A stretch of 64,000 bases of DNA, from NCBI RefSeq assembly GCF_013340305.1, contig NZ_BLVP01000008.1:545408-609407 (forward strand). The letters run 5' to 3'. Of the stretch, positions 28,254 through 37,873 are shown piece by piece. This stretch comes from Desulfovibrio psychrotolerans. Its GTDB lineage: Bacteria > Desulfobacterota > Desulfovibrionia > Desulfovibrionales > Desulfovibrionaceae. Position 1 is the first letter of the stretch. Each line of letters begins with the position of its first letter. The position numbers were made by a program, and so were the translations under genes. A model generated the notes under the pieces. The model saw nothing but the letters and a program-made list of their open reading frames with translations, searched no databases and had not been told where the DNA came from.

Positions 28254-29492
28254 TTACCAGGCAAAGAGGGGGAAGCGGCGGGAATAGGCTGCCACATCCT
28301 TGCGGATTTCGCGGATTCTGGTTTCGTTGTCTATGTTACGCAGCACATCGATGATCCAGCCCGCCACCTGTTCCATGTCGGCTCCCTTCATGCCGCGCGT
28401 GGTAAGCGCGGGAGTGCCGATGCGGATACCGGAGGTGACGAAGGGGCTGCGCGTTTCAAAGGGAACGGTATTTTTGTTGACGGTAATGCCCGCCTCATCC
28501 AGCGCAAGCTGCGCCGCCTTGCCGGTAATGTCGGTTTCGGTAAGGTCCATGAGCATAAGGTGGTTGTCCGTGCCGCCGGAAACGAGCTTGTAGCCTGCAT
28601 CGGTGAGGCACTTGGCAAGGGTTTGCGCGTTGTCCACAACCTGCCGCTGGTAGGCGGCGAATTCGGGGCGCAGCGCCTCGCCGAAGGCAACGGCCTTGGC
28701 GGCGATAACGTGCATGAGCGGGCCGCCCTGAATGCCGGGGAAAATCTGGCTGTTCAGGGTCTTACCAAGGTCTTCGGTGCTCAGAATCATGCCGCCGCGG
28801 GGACCGCGCAGGGTCTTGTGCGTGGTAGTGGTGGTGATGTGGGCGTGGGGAATGGGCGATTCGTGCACTCCGGCAGCCACCAGGCCTGCGATGTGGGCCA
28901 TATCCACCATGAGCTTTGCGCCCACCTCGTCGGCAATGGCGCGGAAACGGGCAAAGTCTATGGAGCGGGGATAGGCGCTGGCGCCTGCAACGATGACGGT
29001 GGGCTTGTGCTCCTTGGCCAGAGAGAGCACCTGCTCGTAGTTAATGCGTCCGGTTTCGCGTTCCACGCCGTAGAAGACCACATTGAAGAACCGCCCGGAA
29101 AAGTTCACGGGGCTGCCGTGCGTAAGGTGCCCGCCGTGAGACAGGTCCATGCCGAGGATGGTGTCGCCGGGATTGGCTATGGCAAAGTAGGCCGCCATAT
29201 TGGCCTGACTGCCGGAGTGCGGCTGCACGTTGGCATACTGCGCGCCGAAAATGGTGCATGCGCGGCTTATGGCAAGTTCTTCGGCAATATCCACGTATTC
29301 GCAGCCACCGTAGTAGCGCTTGCCGGGATATCCTTCTGCGTATTTGTGCGTCATCACGCTGCCCTGCGCCTGACGCACGGCGGAAGAGACGAAGTTCTCG
29401 GATGCGATAAGCTCAAGACCGCCTGTCTGGCGTTCTATCTCCAGATACATTGCCCGGGCTACTTCCGGGTCTTGCAAGAACAGTTCGTCCAT
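28254..29492 (-). CDS. glyA: Serine hydroxymethyltransferase
   Basis: 412 residues. It is a PLP enzyme converting serine and tetrahydrofolate to glycine and methylene-tetrahydrofolate. The PLP lysine is in [14 protein letters not shown] (near 227). IASENF near the N-terminus and GGCEYVD complete the signature. GGAAGGTGG lies before the ATG at 29492. It is separated from fabF by a hairpin and probably begins the glyA-dCMP deaminase-rib transcription unit. Methylene-tetrahydrofolate also feeds ThyX. Confidence 0.97.
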   Translation of the reverse strand: MDELFLQDPEVARAMYLEIERQTGGLELIASENFVSSAVRQAQGSVMTHKYAEGYPGKRYYGGCEYVDIAEELAISRACTIFGAQYANVQPHSGSQANMAAYFAIANPGDTILGMDLSHGGHLTHGSPVNFSGRFFNVVFYGVERETGRINYEQVLSLAKEHKPTVIVAGASAYPRSIDFARFRAIADEVGAKLMVDMAHIAGLVAAGVHESPIPHAHITTTTTHKTLRGPRGGMILSTEDLGKTLNSQIFPGIQGGPLMHVIAAKAVAFGEALRPEFAAYQRQVVDNAQTLAKCLTDAGYKLVSGGTDNHLMLMDLTETDITGKAAQLALDEAGITVNKNTVPFETRSPFVTSGIRIGTPALTTRGMKGADMEQVAGWIIDVLRNIDNETRIREIRKDVAAYSRRFPLFAW

Positions 29493-29517
29493 ATTCCACC
29501 TTCCGGTATGTATTGTG

Positions 29518-29546
29518 AAAGCCGTGCGCCATGACTGGCGCACGGC
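29518..29546 (-). terminator. Hairpin terminator after fabF
   Basis: A perfect 11-bp stem (GCCGTGCGCCA at 29521-29531 with 29536-29546), loop TGAC, followed on the minus strand by TTTC. It separates the fatty acid genes from glyA. A smaller stem AACCCG/CGGGTT (29564-29579) lies closer to the fabF stop. Confidence 0.7.
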
Positions 29547-29600
29547 CCGATGCAAACCCGGTGAACCCGGATGCGGGTTATCTTGCGGAACTCGTCCGCA

Positions 29601-30848
29601 CTACGCCTCGTAGCGCTTGAAAAGCACGCTGGCGTTGGTGCCGCCGAATCCGAAGTTATTGCTCAGCACGTAGCGTGCCTGATATTCCTCCGGCCCGCTG
29701 CCCATATAATTGAGGTCGCAGTCCGGGTCGGGGGTGGTATAGTTGGCAGTGCCAGGCACAATGCCCTTGTACAGCGTAAGGCATGAGAACACGCCCTCCA
29801 TGCCGCCTGCAGCGCCGAGCAGGTGCCCGGTCTGCGACTTGTTGGCGGAAATGCGCAGCTTGTAGGCGTGTTCGCCGAACACGGTCTTCATGCCTAGTGT
29901 TTCCGCCTTGTCGTTCAGGCTGGTGGAGGTGCCGTGCGCGTTGACGGCGTCCACGTCTTCGGGGTGGATGCCCGCCTCGTCAATGGCTGCCTTCATGCAG
30001 CGCGCCATGCCGTCCGCATCTTCACGCGGGGCGGTCATGTGGTATGCGTCGCCGGTGGAGCCGGTGCCCACCACCTCTGCATAGATGCGCGCGCCGCGTG
30101 CCAGAGCGTGTTCCAGCGATTCCAGCATGAGGAAGCCGGAGCCTTCGCCGATGACAAAGCCGGATCGCTCTGCGTCAAACGGACGGGAGGCCGCTTCCGG
30201 CTCATCATTGCGGTTGCTGCACAGGGCCTTCAGCGAGGTGAAGCCGGAAACGCCCATGGGGGTGATGGTGGCTTCCACGCCGCCCGTGATGGCCGCGTCG
30301 CACCGTCCCATGACGATTTCCGTATAGGCATGACCTATGGCGTGTGTGCCGGAGGCGCATGCGCTGGTAAACACCACGTTGGGGCCTTTGGCACCCGTGA
30401 AAATGGATACCTGTCCCGGAGCCATGTTAGAAATGAGCATGGGGATCATGAACGGGCTTATCTTGTTGGGGCCCGATTCCATGAGCTTGGTGTGAAAAAC
30501 CTCTATGGTATCCAGTCCGCCCAGACCTACGCCCAGCAGAACGCCCACGCGGTGCGCGTTCTCATCCGTGATGGCAAGGCCGGAGTCCTGAATGAGCATG
30601 TTGCCGGTTGCCACGGCAAACTGGACGAAGCGGTCCATACGGCGCGCTTCCTTGACGGGCATGTGGGCGGATGCGTCAAAGTCTTTGACCTGTCCCGCGA
30701 TGCGGGAAGAGAACTCCGATGCATCGAAGGCGGTAATGGGACTGATGCCGGACTTGCCCGCAATGAGGTTGCTCCAGCTGGTTTCCAGATCATTCCCCAG
30801 CGGGTTCAGGGTGGCAAGACCGGTAACAACAACTCGTTTTTTCGTCAT
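29601..30848 (-). CDS. fabF: 3-oxoacyl-[acyl-carrier-protein] synthase II
   Basis: 415 residues. It extends acyl-ACP by condensation with malonyl-ACP. The catalytic Cys is in TSACASGTHAIG (near 165), and the two histidines are in NAHGTSTSLND and the later SNKSQTGHLLGAAGG. Start MTKKRVVVTGLA at 30848. It follows acpP across 175 bases containing a hairpin, the last of the plsX-fabH-fabG-acpP-fabF run. Confidence 0.97.
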   Translation of the reverse strand: MTKKRVVVTGLATLNPLGNDLETSWSNLIAGKSGISPITAFDASEFSSRIAGQVKDFDASAHMPVKEARRMDRFVQFAVATGNMLIQDSGLAITDENAHRVGVLLGVGLGGLDTIEVFHTKLMESGPNKISPFMIPMLISNMAPGQVSIFTGAKGPNVVFTSACASGTHAIGHAYTEIVMGRCDAAITGGVEATITPMGVSGFTSLKALCSNRNDEPEAASRPFDAERSGFVIGEGSGFLMLESLEHALARGARIYAEVVGTGSTGDAYHMTAPREDADGMARCMKAAIDEAGIHPEDVDAVNAHGTSTSLNDKAETLGMKTVFGEHAYKLRISANKSQTGHLLGAAGGMEGVFSCLTLYKGIVPGTANYTTPDPDCDLNYMGSGPEEYQARYVLSNNFGFGGTNASVLFKRYEA

Positions 30849-30968
30849 TATGGCGTTCCTTGGGGCTTGCGGCGTAGTCCGGGGCAGGTCATGCGGCGCG
30901 GGCCGCTTGCATGAATACGTGCACCGTGTGCCCACGAGGGGCGGGACGCGGCCGGAAGAAACGGGTCA

Positions 30969-30998
30969 GGCGTCTTATGATTAAGGTCATAAGACGCC
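30969..30998 (-). other. Hairpin between acpP and fabF
   Basis: A perfect 12-bp stem (GGCGTCTTATGA at 30969-30980 with 30987-30998), loop of 6, 26 bases after the acpP stop. No T-run follows directly. It probably gives an excess of acpP transcript over fabF, as ACP is needed in large amount. Confidence 0.6.
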
Positions 30999-31023
30999 CG
31001 TGAATATCGCGTACAGCCGTCGT

Positions 31024-31254
31024 CTACTGCTTGCTGGCGATGTAGTCGATTGCGTCCTTGACCTTCAGCATCTTCTGGGCATCGTCATCGTCGATTTCGG
31101 TGCCGAATTCTTCTTCCATGGCCATGATGAGTTCGGTCAGGTCCAGGGAGTCTGCGCCGAGGTCTTCGACAAAGGATGCTTCCGGAACGACTTCCTCGGC
31201 GGAAACGCCGAGCTGGTCAACGATGATCTGCTTAACTTTTGCTTCGATAGACAT
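31024..31254 (-). CDS. acpP: Acyl carrier protein
   Basis: 76 residues, strongly acidic. The phosphopantetheine attachment serine is S36 in [10 protein letters not shown]. Helices and length match AcpP exactly. GGAGG lies before the ATG. It is flanked by fabG and fabF on the same strand. Confidence 0.97.
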   Translation of the reverse strand: MSIEAKVKQIIVDQLGVSAEEVVPEASFVEDLGADSLDLTELIMAMEEEFGTEIDDDDAQKMLKVKDAIDYIASKQ

Positions 31255-31338
31255 GGATTCCTCCAGAGGATTGTTTCTTCGTTTGTACCGCGTATGTTCT
31301 ACGGGGTGGTGTCGCGAAAAGGGGCAAAAATTCCTTGG

Positions 31339-32082
31339 CTAGCAGTACATGCCGCCATTTACCGCAAGAACTTGGCCGGTGATGTATGCGGCCTTGGGCG
31401 AGGCCAGAAAACTCACGGCCTCCGCAATATCCTCAACGCTGCCGAACCGCTTCATGGGAATGGCGTTCTGGTATTCGGTCCGGACGGCATCGGGCAGGGC
31501 GCGAGTCATGTCGGTTTCAATGAATCCGGGAGCCACTGCGTTTACGGTGACATTGCGTGCGGCCAGTTCCTTGCCCAGAGCCTTGGTTAGGCCTATGAGG
31601 CCAGCCTTGGCGGCAGAGTAGTTGGCCTGCCCTGCGTTGCCCATCTGTCCCACCACCGAAGTGATGTTGACGATGCGCCCGTAGCGCTGTTTGGTCATGA
31701 TCTTGGCGGCTTCCCGCGCGGCTATGAAGGCTCCGCGCAGATTGATGCCGAGAACGGCGTCGAAGTCTTCGTCTTTCATGCGCAGCACAAGACCGTCCTT
31801 CGTTATGCCGGCGTTGTTCACCAGCACGTCCAGCCGGACCTTGTCCCGTATTTCGCTCTGGAAGAAGTCCGTCACCTCGTCCGCGTTGCCAACGTTCAGC
31901 CGGAACGCCGCAGCCTTGCCGCCCGCATCGGTGATGGACTGGGCAACGGCCTGCGCTTCTTCCGGCTTGGAAACGTAGGTCAGATAGACCTGAAAACCGG
32001 CTTTACCCAGCGTTTCTGCAATGGCTTTGCCAATGCCTCTGGAGCCGCCAGTTACCAGTGCCGTAGAGAGTAATTCAGTCAT
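31339..32082 (-). CDS. fabG: 3-oxoacyl-[acyl-carrier-protein] reductase
   Basis: 247 residues, short-chain dehydrogenase. It reduces 3-oxoacyl-ACP with NADPH. TGGSRGIGKA is the cofactor-binding loop (near 12-21), NNAG follows (near 90), and the Ser-Tyr-Lys set is S in NITSV, then YSAAK (near 155). Position between fabH and acpP fixes the role. Confidence 0.96.
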   Translation of the reverse strand: MTELLSTALVTGGSRGIGKAIAETLGKAGFQVYLTYVSKPEEAQAVAQSITDAGGKAAAFRLNVGNADEVTDFFQSEIRDKVRLDVLVNNAGITKDGLVLRMKDEDFDAVLGINLRGAFIAAREAAKIMTKQRYGRIVNITSVVGQMGNAGQANYSAAKAGLIGLTKALGKELAARNVTVNAVAPGFIETDMTRALPDAVRTEYQNAIPMKRFGSVEDIAEAVSFLASPKAAYITGQVLAVNGGMYC

Positions 32083-32218
32083 AGTCGCTTCACGTTTTGG
32101 GTTAGGTTGCGAAAAGCACTGCCTTATACCCTAAAGAAAGTATAACTTCAATTGCCAAAACGCCTCATCACATCACGGGGGTAATGCGCCGTGATTACAG
32201 GGTGATCCGCGTGTTGCC

Positions 32219-33208
32219 TCAGAACTTGAGCAGGGCAGATCCCCACGTGAACCCACCCCCGAAGGTGGTGAGCAGCACGTTCATGCCCGGCCGTATGCGT
32301 CCCTGCGCCCGTGCATCGGCCAGGGCAAGCGGAATGGAGGCGGCAGAGGTGTTTCCGTACTTATGCAGGTTCACGAAGACATTCTCCGCAGGTAATTCCA
32401 GCTTTTTGCCCACGGCTTCCACAATGCGCATATTGGCCTGATGGGGGATGAGCAGGTCTACGTCCGCAGTGGTAAGGCCGTTGCGTTGCAGCACCGTTTC
32501 GCACACGCCGGTCATGCTGCGTACGGCGTGCTTGAACACCTCGCGCCCCTGCATGAGGATGAAGTGCTCGGCGGGTACAGGCTGGTTCAGGGTATACGGC
32601 ATGGAGGAACCGCCGCCCGTAATGGTGAGCAGGTCGCGCAGGGAGCCGTCGGAAGACAGCTCAATATCCACAATCTGCGCACTGTCCGGTCCGGGTTCGG
32701 ATGTAATGACCACAGCCCCGGCTCCATCGCCGAAGAGCACGCAGGTGTTCCGGTCTTCCCAGTTCACGCGGCTGGTCATGGTCTCGCCGCCGGAAAGCAG
32801 CACCACAGCGTCGGGCTTGCAGCAGACCATGGCTCTGGCTACGTCCAGCCCGTACACAAAGCCGGAGCAGGCGGCGCTTATGTCAAGCGCCATCAGGCCC
32901 TTGACTCCGAGCTTGTCTTCCACCACGCAGGCTGTGTTGGGGCAGTAGGCATCGGGGGTGCAGGTGGCCACAATGATGTGGCTGAGGTTCTGCGCCTGCA
33001 TGCCTGCATCGGCAAGGGCGGCGCGTGCGGCTTCCGCCACGAGGTCGGAGGTGCACTGTCCTTCCACCACCACGTGACGCTGCTCAATACCCGTGCGGGA
33101 TATGATCCACTCGTCGCTGGTGTCTACGATTTTTTCAAGGTCGCGGTTGGTCAGCAGCTTTGCCGGGGCAAAGGAGCCGAATCCCCTGATATAGCATGGC
33201 TTGGTCAT
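32219..33208 (-). CDS. fabH: 3-oxoacyl-[acyl-carrier-protein] synthase III
   Basis: 329 residues. It starts fatty acid synthesis by joining acetyl-CoA with malonyl-ACP. The catalytic Cys is in DISAACSGFVYGLD (near 113), His in LIPHQAN (near 250), Asn in NLHKYGNTSAAS (near 280). The terminal GGGFTWGS motif is present. It lies 54 bases after plsX; a 7-bp hairpin lies in the fabH-fabG gap. Confidence 0.97.
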   Translation of the reverse strand: MTKPCYIRGFGSFAPAKLLTNRDLEKIVDTSDEWIISRTGIEQRHVVVEGQCTSDLVAEAARAALADAGMQAQNLSHIIVATCTPDAYCPNTACVVEDKLGVKGLMALDISAACSGFVYGLDVARAMVCCKPDAVVLLSGGETMTSRVNWEDRNTCVLFGDGAGAVVITSEPGPDSAQIVDIELSSDGSLRDLLTITGGGSSMPYTLNQPVPAEHFILMQGREVFKHAVRSMTGVCETVLQRNGLTTADVDLLIPHQANMRIVEAVGKKLELPAENVFVNLHKYGNTSAASIPLALADARAQGRIRPGMNVLLTTFGGGFTWGSALLKF

Positions 33209-33262
33209 GGCAGATGTCCGGAACGCAGTCCGGCGGCACTGTGCGTGCCGCCGGACTGGCGA

Positions 33263-34315
33263 TCAATTCTTAACGGCCTTGCCGAAGCTGGTCAGTTCCT
33301 CGTTGGCACTGATCGCTTCCACAAGTCGTTCATTGGTTTTCTTTTCCACGAAGGCGGCTGCCATTTTGACCGCATTGGTAATGGCCTTGGCGTTGGATGC
33401 TCCGTGGCAGACAATGGCTATGCCTTTCAGACCGAGCACGGGTGCCCCGCCGTATTCGGCATAATCCACCATGCGCGCAAAACGTTTGAAGGCGCTTTTG
33501 GCAAGCAGGGTGCCTATTTTTGCCAGCAGGCTGGACAGCAACTCCCGCTTGAGGATGCGGCTCATGGACGAACTGAGTCCCTCGCTGAGCTTGAGCGCCA
33601 CATTGCCCACAAAGCCGTCGCACACGATGATATCCACATCGCCGGTGAAAAGGTCGCGCCCTTCCACATTGCCGACGAACCGGATGTTCTTTGCCATCTT
33701 GAACAGGTCATACGCTTCTTTAACCTGCGAGTTGCCCTTGCCTTCCTCTTCGCCGATGGACAAAAGCCCGATGCGGGGAGAGGGGCAGTCGAGCAGGTCG
33801 CGGGTAAAGGCGTCTGCCATAAGGCCGAACTGAAACAGGTGGTGCGGCTTGCAGTCCACGTTGGCACCCACGTCCAGCAGGACGATGGGCTTTTTCTCGG
33901 TGGGCATGACACTGGCAAGCGCCGGTCGGTCCACACCGGGAATACGTCCCATGATGAACATGCCGCAGGCCACCGTGGCTCCGGAGTTGCCCGCGCTTAC
34001 CACACCGTCGGCCTTGCCTTCCTTTACCAGACGGCAGGCCACCTGAATGGACGCGTTTTTCTTGCGGCGCAGGATGTCGGACGGCTTTTCGTCCATGCCC
34101 GCCACTTCGTCGGTATGGACAATGTCATAGACCACCTTCCCGGAAAGGGTCCCGGAAGGCAGTTTGTCCAGCTCGGCCTGAATTTTCTCCGAATCGCCTA
34201 CAAGCGCGAGGCGGATACCGTATGCACGGGCTGCCTCGATGGCACCGGGAATATTAACGGCGGGGCCGTGGTCCCCACCCATCACGTCCACGGCGATAAC
34301 GGGGGTGTTAGGCAT
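33263..34315 (-). CDS. plsX: Phosphate acyltransferase PlsX
   Basis: 350 residues. It makes acyl-phosphate from acyl-ACP, the first step of phospholipid synthesis with PlsY. The N-terminal VDVMGGDHGP signature and central AGNSGATVA are seen, followed by LLDVGANVDCKP. The start overlaps the rpmF stop by 8 bases (ATGCCTAA), so the two are translationally coupled. rpmF-plsX-fabH is a classical arrangement. Confidence 0.97.
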   Translation of the reverse strand: MPNTPVIAVDVMGGDHGPAVNIPGAIEAARAYGIRLALVGDSEKIQAELDKLPSGTLSGKVVYDIVHTDEVAGMDEKPSDILRRKKNASIQVACRLVKEGKADGVVSAGNSGATVACGMFIMGRIPGVDRPALASVMPTEKKPIVLLDVGANVDCKPHHLFQFGLMADAFTRDLLDCPSPRIGLLSIGEEEGKGNSQVKEAYDLFKMAKNIRFVGNVEGRDLFTGDVDIIVCDGFVGNVALKLSEGLSSSMSRILKRELLSSLLAKIGTLLAKSAFKRFARMVDYAEYGGAPVLGLKGIAIVCHGASNAKAITNAVKMAAAFVEKKTNERLVEAISANEELTSFGKAVKN

Positions 34316-34484
34316 TTTCCTTGATCATCTGGCGGCCGTTGTAGGCACCGCAGGCGGCACACACACGGTGGGGCAGGGCGGCTTCGCCGCACTGGCAGAA
34401 TACGATGGTGGGAATGGCCACACGATGGTGGGAACGGCGCATACCCTTCTTGGACTTGGATTTTTTTGCCTGAGCTACAGCCAT
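34308..34484 (-). CDS. rpmF: 50S ribosomal protein L32
   Basis: 58 residues, starting MAVAQAKKSKSKKGMRRSHH. It carries four zinc-type cysteines in the pattern CQCG...CAACG and ends NGRQMIKENA. GAGAGGG lies before the ATG at 34484. Its stop codon lies inside the start of plsX. Confidence 0.96.
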   Translation of the reverse strand: MAVAQAKKSKSKKGMRRSHHRVAIPTIVFCQCGEAALPHRVCAACGAYNGRQMIKENA

Positions 34485-34537
34485 GACTATCCCTCTCTTG
34501 TTTTCCTTCCGGTGTGTTGCCCGGAAAGGCAGTAGTG

Positions 34538-35068
34538 CTACTTGTTAATTTTCAGGTTCCGCAACACCGCAAGGCGGGGGTCTTCCGTTCCGCTCTCGCA
34601 GTTGCAGGGTTCAGTATTAAGGTCGGCACCGCACTGGGGGCACAGACCCTTGCACGTTTCGCTGCACAAAGGTTTGATGGGCAGTGAAACGAGAAATTCT
34701 TCCCAGAGCAGCGAGCCCACTTCTATTTCCAGTCCCTGCCCGTCCAGGGCGGGGCGGATGGCGGGTTCTTCTCCCGGGTCACGCAGGTCTTCCTGCATGG
34801 AGAAGAGTTCGCTGAACCGCTGGTCTACCGTTACCATCGCTTCTTCGGCGCAACGGTCGCAGGGCACGGCAACAGTGCCGGAAACGCGGCCACGCACAAG
34901 GCAGCCTTCTTCCTGCGGAGTAAGGTGCAACGTGGCGGCAGGCGCTTGGGCAATGCGGTAGGGCAGCTTGAACTCGGCTATGGGTTCAAGCCATATGGAC
35001 TGGTTGTCCACAACAATCTCCCCGCCTTCTGCGGGGATGTCTTTCAATGGTATCCAGATTTGCGGCAT
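34538..35068 (-). CDS. DUF177/YceD-family protein
   Basis: 176 residues from the ATG at 35068 (MPQIWIPLKD), which has AAGGA upstream. The family signature is the cysteine set VPCDRCAEE (near 90) and CKGLCPQCGADLN (near 145). YceD is found next to rpmF in most bacteria and is linked to 23S rRNA processing or L32 supply; the mechanism is not settled. It lies 53 bases before rpmF and is presumably the first gene of the long minus-strand fab cluster. Confidence 0.9.
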   Translation of the reverse strand: MPQIWIPLKDIPAEGGEIVVDNQSIWLEPIAEFKLPYRIAQAPAATLHLTPQEEGCLVRGRVSGTVAVPCDRCAEEAMVTVDQRFSELFSMQEDLRDPGEEPAIRPALDGQGLEIEVGSLLWEEFLVSLPIKPLCSETCKGLCPQCGADLNTEPCNCESGTEDPRLAVLRNLKINK

Positions 35069-35288
35069 ATGTGTATCCTTGCGGAAGGCGATTTCTACAT
35101 GCGACCAGTTCAGTTTGTCAAGGAAAGGGTTTAAGAAAAAGGTTGCCTTTTTTGTACCGAGGGTATAATACACCCATCTCTTTGCAGGTACACCGGGTTG
35201 GGAAGCGGCCCGCCGCGCGCGCTCCGTTTGCTACCATGCCTGCGCTGATGCGAACCAGATATTTTTTCATCATATATGGAGGATCGTC

Positions 35289-35498
35289 ATGTCCAAAGAA
35301 TGTGCAATGTGCGGCAAGAAACCCCAGACAGGTCACCTTGTTTCCCACTCCAACATCAAGACCAAGCGTCGTTTCCTGCCCAACCTGCAGAGCGTGCGCC
35401 ATCAGCTGCCCAACGGTGAAGTTCGCCGCATCAGCGTATGCACCCGCTGCATCCGCTCCGGTGCTGTGATTAAGCCTGTGGCAGCCAAGAAAGCCTAG
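35289..35498 (+). CDS. rpmB: 50S ribosomal protein L28
   Basis: 69 residues: [16 protein letters not shown] at the start with a CXXC pair, then the basic [13 protein letters not shown] core and a second CTRC pair, so this is a zinc-type L28. GGAGGATCGTC precedes the ATG. It is divergent from the DUF177 gene and has its own terminator. Confidence 0.97.
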   Translation: MSKECAMCGKKPQTGHLVSHSNIKTKRRFLPNLQSVRHQLPNGEVRRISVCTRCIRSGAVIKPVAAKKA

Positions 35499-35527
35499 TT
35501 TTTCCGCGATCCTTCGAGGATGAAAAC

Positions 35528-35552
35528 GCCCCGGCCCGGCCGGGGCTTTTTT
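35528..35552 (+). terminator. Rho-independent terminator of rpmB
   Basis: Stem GCCCCGG (35528-35534) with CCGGGGC (35540-35546), 5-base loop, followed by six Ts. It lies 30 bases after the stop codon. Confidence 0.92.
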
Positions 35553-35657
35553 CGTGCTTTCTGTTCCCGCGTGAGCCTGCCGTCCGGAACCATGCAGCCG
35601 GGGCCCGTGTGCTGTCCCGGCCAGAAGCAGCTTTGGGCTGCACGTTCTTGGGGCGGG

Positions 35658-35729
35658 CTGGCATACGTTCTGGCACTCGTTCTGGCACTCGTTCTGGCAT
35701 CCGTTCGGGTATCCGTTCTGGCATCCGGG
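35658..35729. repeat. 12-bp tandem repeat, six units
   Basis: Six contiguous 12-base units close to CTGGCATCCGTT, two of them (35670-35693) identical CTGGCACTCGTT; the fifth and sixth are the most altered. It lies in the 384-base gap 35553-35936 between rpmB and the EamA gene. No gene was supported in that gap; frames through the repeat give only a repetitive R/P/E or S/G/I peptide. Confidence 0.85.
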
Positions 35730-35936
35730 CTTCCATCCATACAGGGGCAGGCCATACGTCCGGCACCTGGTCGGGCATCCGGCTGGCATTCGGCTCCGGA
35801 GACAGCAGAATCCTGCCCGACATTTTTTGTGCGGCCTGAAGATGGCTTTCCCAGCAGATACTCTATGCGTATTGTGACGCTTCCGGCATGATTATTCCGT
35901 GCCGTTGGGGTATTCGCCATCGAAAGGAGGCCGTTC

Positions 35937-36806
35937 ATGCTGTGGTTTGTGCTTTCGTTGGGAACCGCCTTTTTCTCCGCCCTTGAGGCGGCTGTCACCA
36001 AGCGTTGGCTGGGGCATCTTTCCCGCTGGGATATGCTGGCCTGCTTTCTGGGGTGGAGCTGGCTCCTGTTCGCGCTCTATATAATGATACATGGGTGGCA
36101 GCCGCTGGCTCCCGCCTACTGGAGCAATCTGCTCTTTATGGTTCCGCTCAACATGGCGGGCACGTATCTGCAGTACGAGGCCATACGCGCCGCGCCGCTT
36201 GCTCTGACCATGCCGTTCATGGCGTTCACTCCGGTTTTCATGATTCTTACCGGCCACCTGTTTCTGGGGGAGCTGCCCACAGTATGGGGCGTGGCGGGCA
36301 TGGGGCTTATTGTGGCCGGAAGCTGGGTGCTCAGCGCAGGCGGAAACGGGAGCCGGGCCTTCTGGGAACCTTTCCGGGCCATCGTGCGCGAACGCGGATC
36401 GCGCTATGCCCTTGCGGCTTCCTTTATCTGGGCTGTGGCCTCGGTTATCTCCAAGCGGCTTGCCCTTTCCGGCGACCCGGTCTACGCCGGGGCCATGTTT
36501 TTTGTCATTCACAACGCCCTGTTCGTGGTGGGACTATTTGCGTTGCGCAAGGCGTCCCCCGCGGTGCTGTTGCGGCATCCTGTGGCCGGTCTTGCTTCCG
36601 GGTTTGTGCTGCTGGCGCATATTGCCTGCCATTATTCCGCCATAACCATGGTGGCTGCGGCGTACATGATATCCATAAAACGTCTGAATGGCGTTATTGC
36701 GGTTATTCTGGGCGGCGTGCTCTTTAAAGATCCCTACGTGCGCGGCAGGTTAACCGGGGCCGCCGTCATGGCCTCGGGAGCCATGGTCATTGCGCTGTGG
36801 GGGTGA
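35937..36806 (+). CDS. EamA-family (drug/metabolite transporter) permease
   Basis: 289 residues with about ten hydrophobic segments in two homologous halves (about 1-135 and 145-289), the EamA layout. The N-terminal repeat holds ALEAAVTKRWLG and the second ALAASFIWAVASVISKR, the equivalent helix. AAAGGAGG lies 8 bases before the ATG. The substrate cannot be told from sequence; family members export amino acids, sugars or other small metabolites. It stands alone between rpmB and fxsA. Confidence 0.88.
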   Translation: MLWFVLSLGTAFFSALEAAVTKRWLGHLSRWDMLACFLGWSWLLFALYIMIHGWQPLAPAYWSNLLFMVPLNMAGTYLQYEAIRAAPLALTMPFMAFTPVFMILTGHLFLGELPTVWGVAGMGLIVAGSWVLSAGGNGSRAFWEPFRAIVRERGSRYALAASFIWAVASVISKRLALSGDPVYAGAMFFVIHNALFVVGLFALRKASPAVLLRHPVAGLASGFVLLAHIACHYSAITMVAAAYMISIKRLNGVIAVILGGVLFKDPYVRGRLTGAAVMASGAMVIALWG

Positions 36807-37059
36807 GCCTGTTCCGGTTATCTGAATTGCCCCGACCTGCCGGACCCGGCAGGAATGGTATCTGTGCCGCAAGCGGACCTGTTTGTGTTGTGCGCTATTT
36901 CCTGACAAACCGGTGCGTTCTGGTTCCTGCGCCTGACCGGCTGATCCGAAAGGACTTGCCTTCCGTGGCAGAATGGTTACCAATGTCGGAACCCAATCGC
37001 GCCGGAATGTCCGCATACACAAGGCTCGGAGCGCGGAGAACGTCAACACGGGACGCGGG

Positions 37060-37743
37060 ATGTTTCCAAAACTGCTGCTACTGTTTATTCTTGTTCCCAT
37101 CATTGAACTGTACCTCCTGGTGCAGGTCGGCTCTGTTCTGGGAGCCGGAACCACCATATTGCTGGTCATTGCCACCGGCGTTGCCGGGGCGTGGCTCGCC
37201 CGCACCGAAGGCTTTAACACCATGATGAAGGTGCGGGAGAATGTGAATCTGGGCAAGATGCCCGCTGATGAACTGGTGGAGGGCCTGCTTATTCTTGTGG
37301 CTGGCCTGATGCTGCTTACTCCCGGCCTGATAACGGATGCGGCAGGACTTGTGCTGTTGCTGCCCCCTTCGCGGCGGCGTATTGCCCGCTGGCTGCGCAA
37401 GGAATTCGGTGAAGCGGTGCGCGTGCATGGTGCTGGTATGCAGGGGGGAGCCGGTGGTGCCGGGTTCACCTACTATACGTGGCATTCTACCCGGCAATAC
37501 GGTGACAGGCGCGAGAGCTTTCTCCGTGACGCGGGCAGGGAAGACGGCGCGGCTTCGCGCATTCGGGATGCGGAAAACTCCGGAACTGCGGGAACTGCGG
37601 GAACAACGGGAGCAGCAGGAATGACGGGGGTCAGAGACGGCGGCAATCTTCCGCCACGCCGGGCCGTTGTCATAGACTGTGAACCTGTTCATCCCTCCGC
37701 AGAGTCCGATACCCGCACCGATGACAACGGTTCCGGTAAATAA
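37060..37743 (+). CDS. fxsA: FxsA-family membrane protein
   Basis: 227 residues from the ATG at 37060 (MFPKLLLLFILVPIIELYLL), which is the usual FxsA beginning; the frame is open from 36973 but the extra 29 residues look non-coding. The core (about 1-110) has the FxsA helices and conserved LVAGLMLLTPGLITDAAG split by short loops and RRRIARWLRK. The rest is a Gly/Thr/Ala-rich low-complexity tail with repeated GTAGTTGAAG, longer than usual. FxsA in E. coli influences F-plasmid exclusion of phage T7; in general its role is unknown. Confidence 0.82.
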   Translation: MFPKLLLLFILVPIIELYLLVQVGSVLGAGTTILLVIATGVAGAWLARTEGFNTMMKVRENVNLGKMPADELVEGLLILVAGLMLLTPGLITDAAGLVLLLPPSRRRIARWLRKEFGEAVRVHGAGMQGGAGGAGFTYYTWHSTRQYGDRRESFLRDAGREDGAASRIRDAENSGTAGTAGTTGAAGMTGVRDGGNLPPRRAVVIDCEPVHPSAESDTRTDDNGSGK

Positions 37744-37798
37744 CCCGACTGAACAGCACGTGCCGTTTTTGCGCGAGGCAATGACAGGCCTTGTAATT

Positions 37799-37840
37799 GT
37801 TAACTGGCTGCGCCTTATAACAGGCCAACAGCCGGTTAAC
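37799..37840. terminator. Inverted repeat between convergent fxsA and kinase genes
   Basis: Arms GTTAACTGGCTG (37799-37810) and CAGCCGGTTAAC (37829-37840) form 12 bp with one G-T pair around an 18-base loop. It lies midway between two stop codons (37743 and 37874) and may stop transcription from both sides, although no T-run is present. Confidence 0.45.
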
Positions 37841-37873
37841 CGCAGCTCTGCAGGGACAGGTGCTGCTGTGGCA

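Noticed and set aside
35470-35823. Minus-strand protein with repeated (E/V)RMPERVPE units
   Set aside because: The peptide simply reads the 12-bp DNA repeat and then the rpmB terminator; no ribosome site or start supports it.
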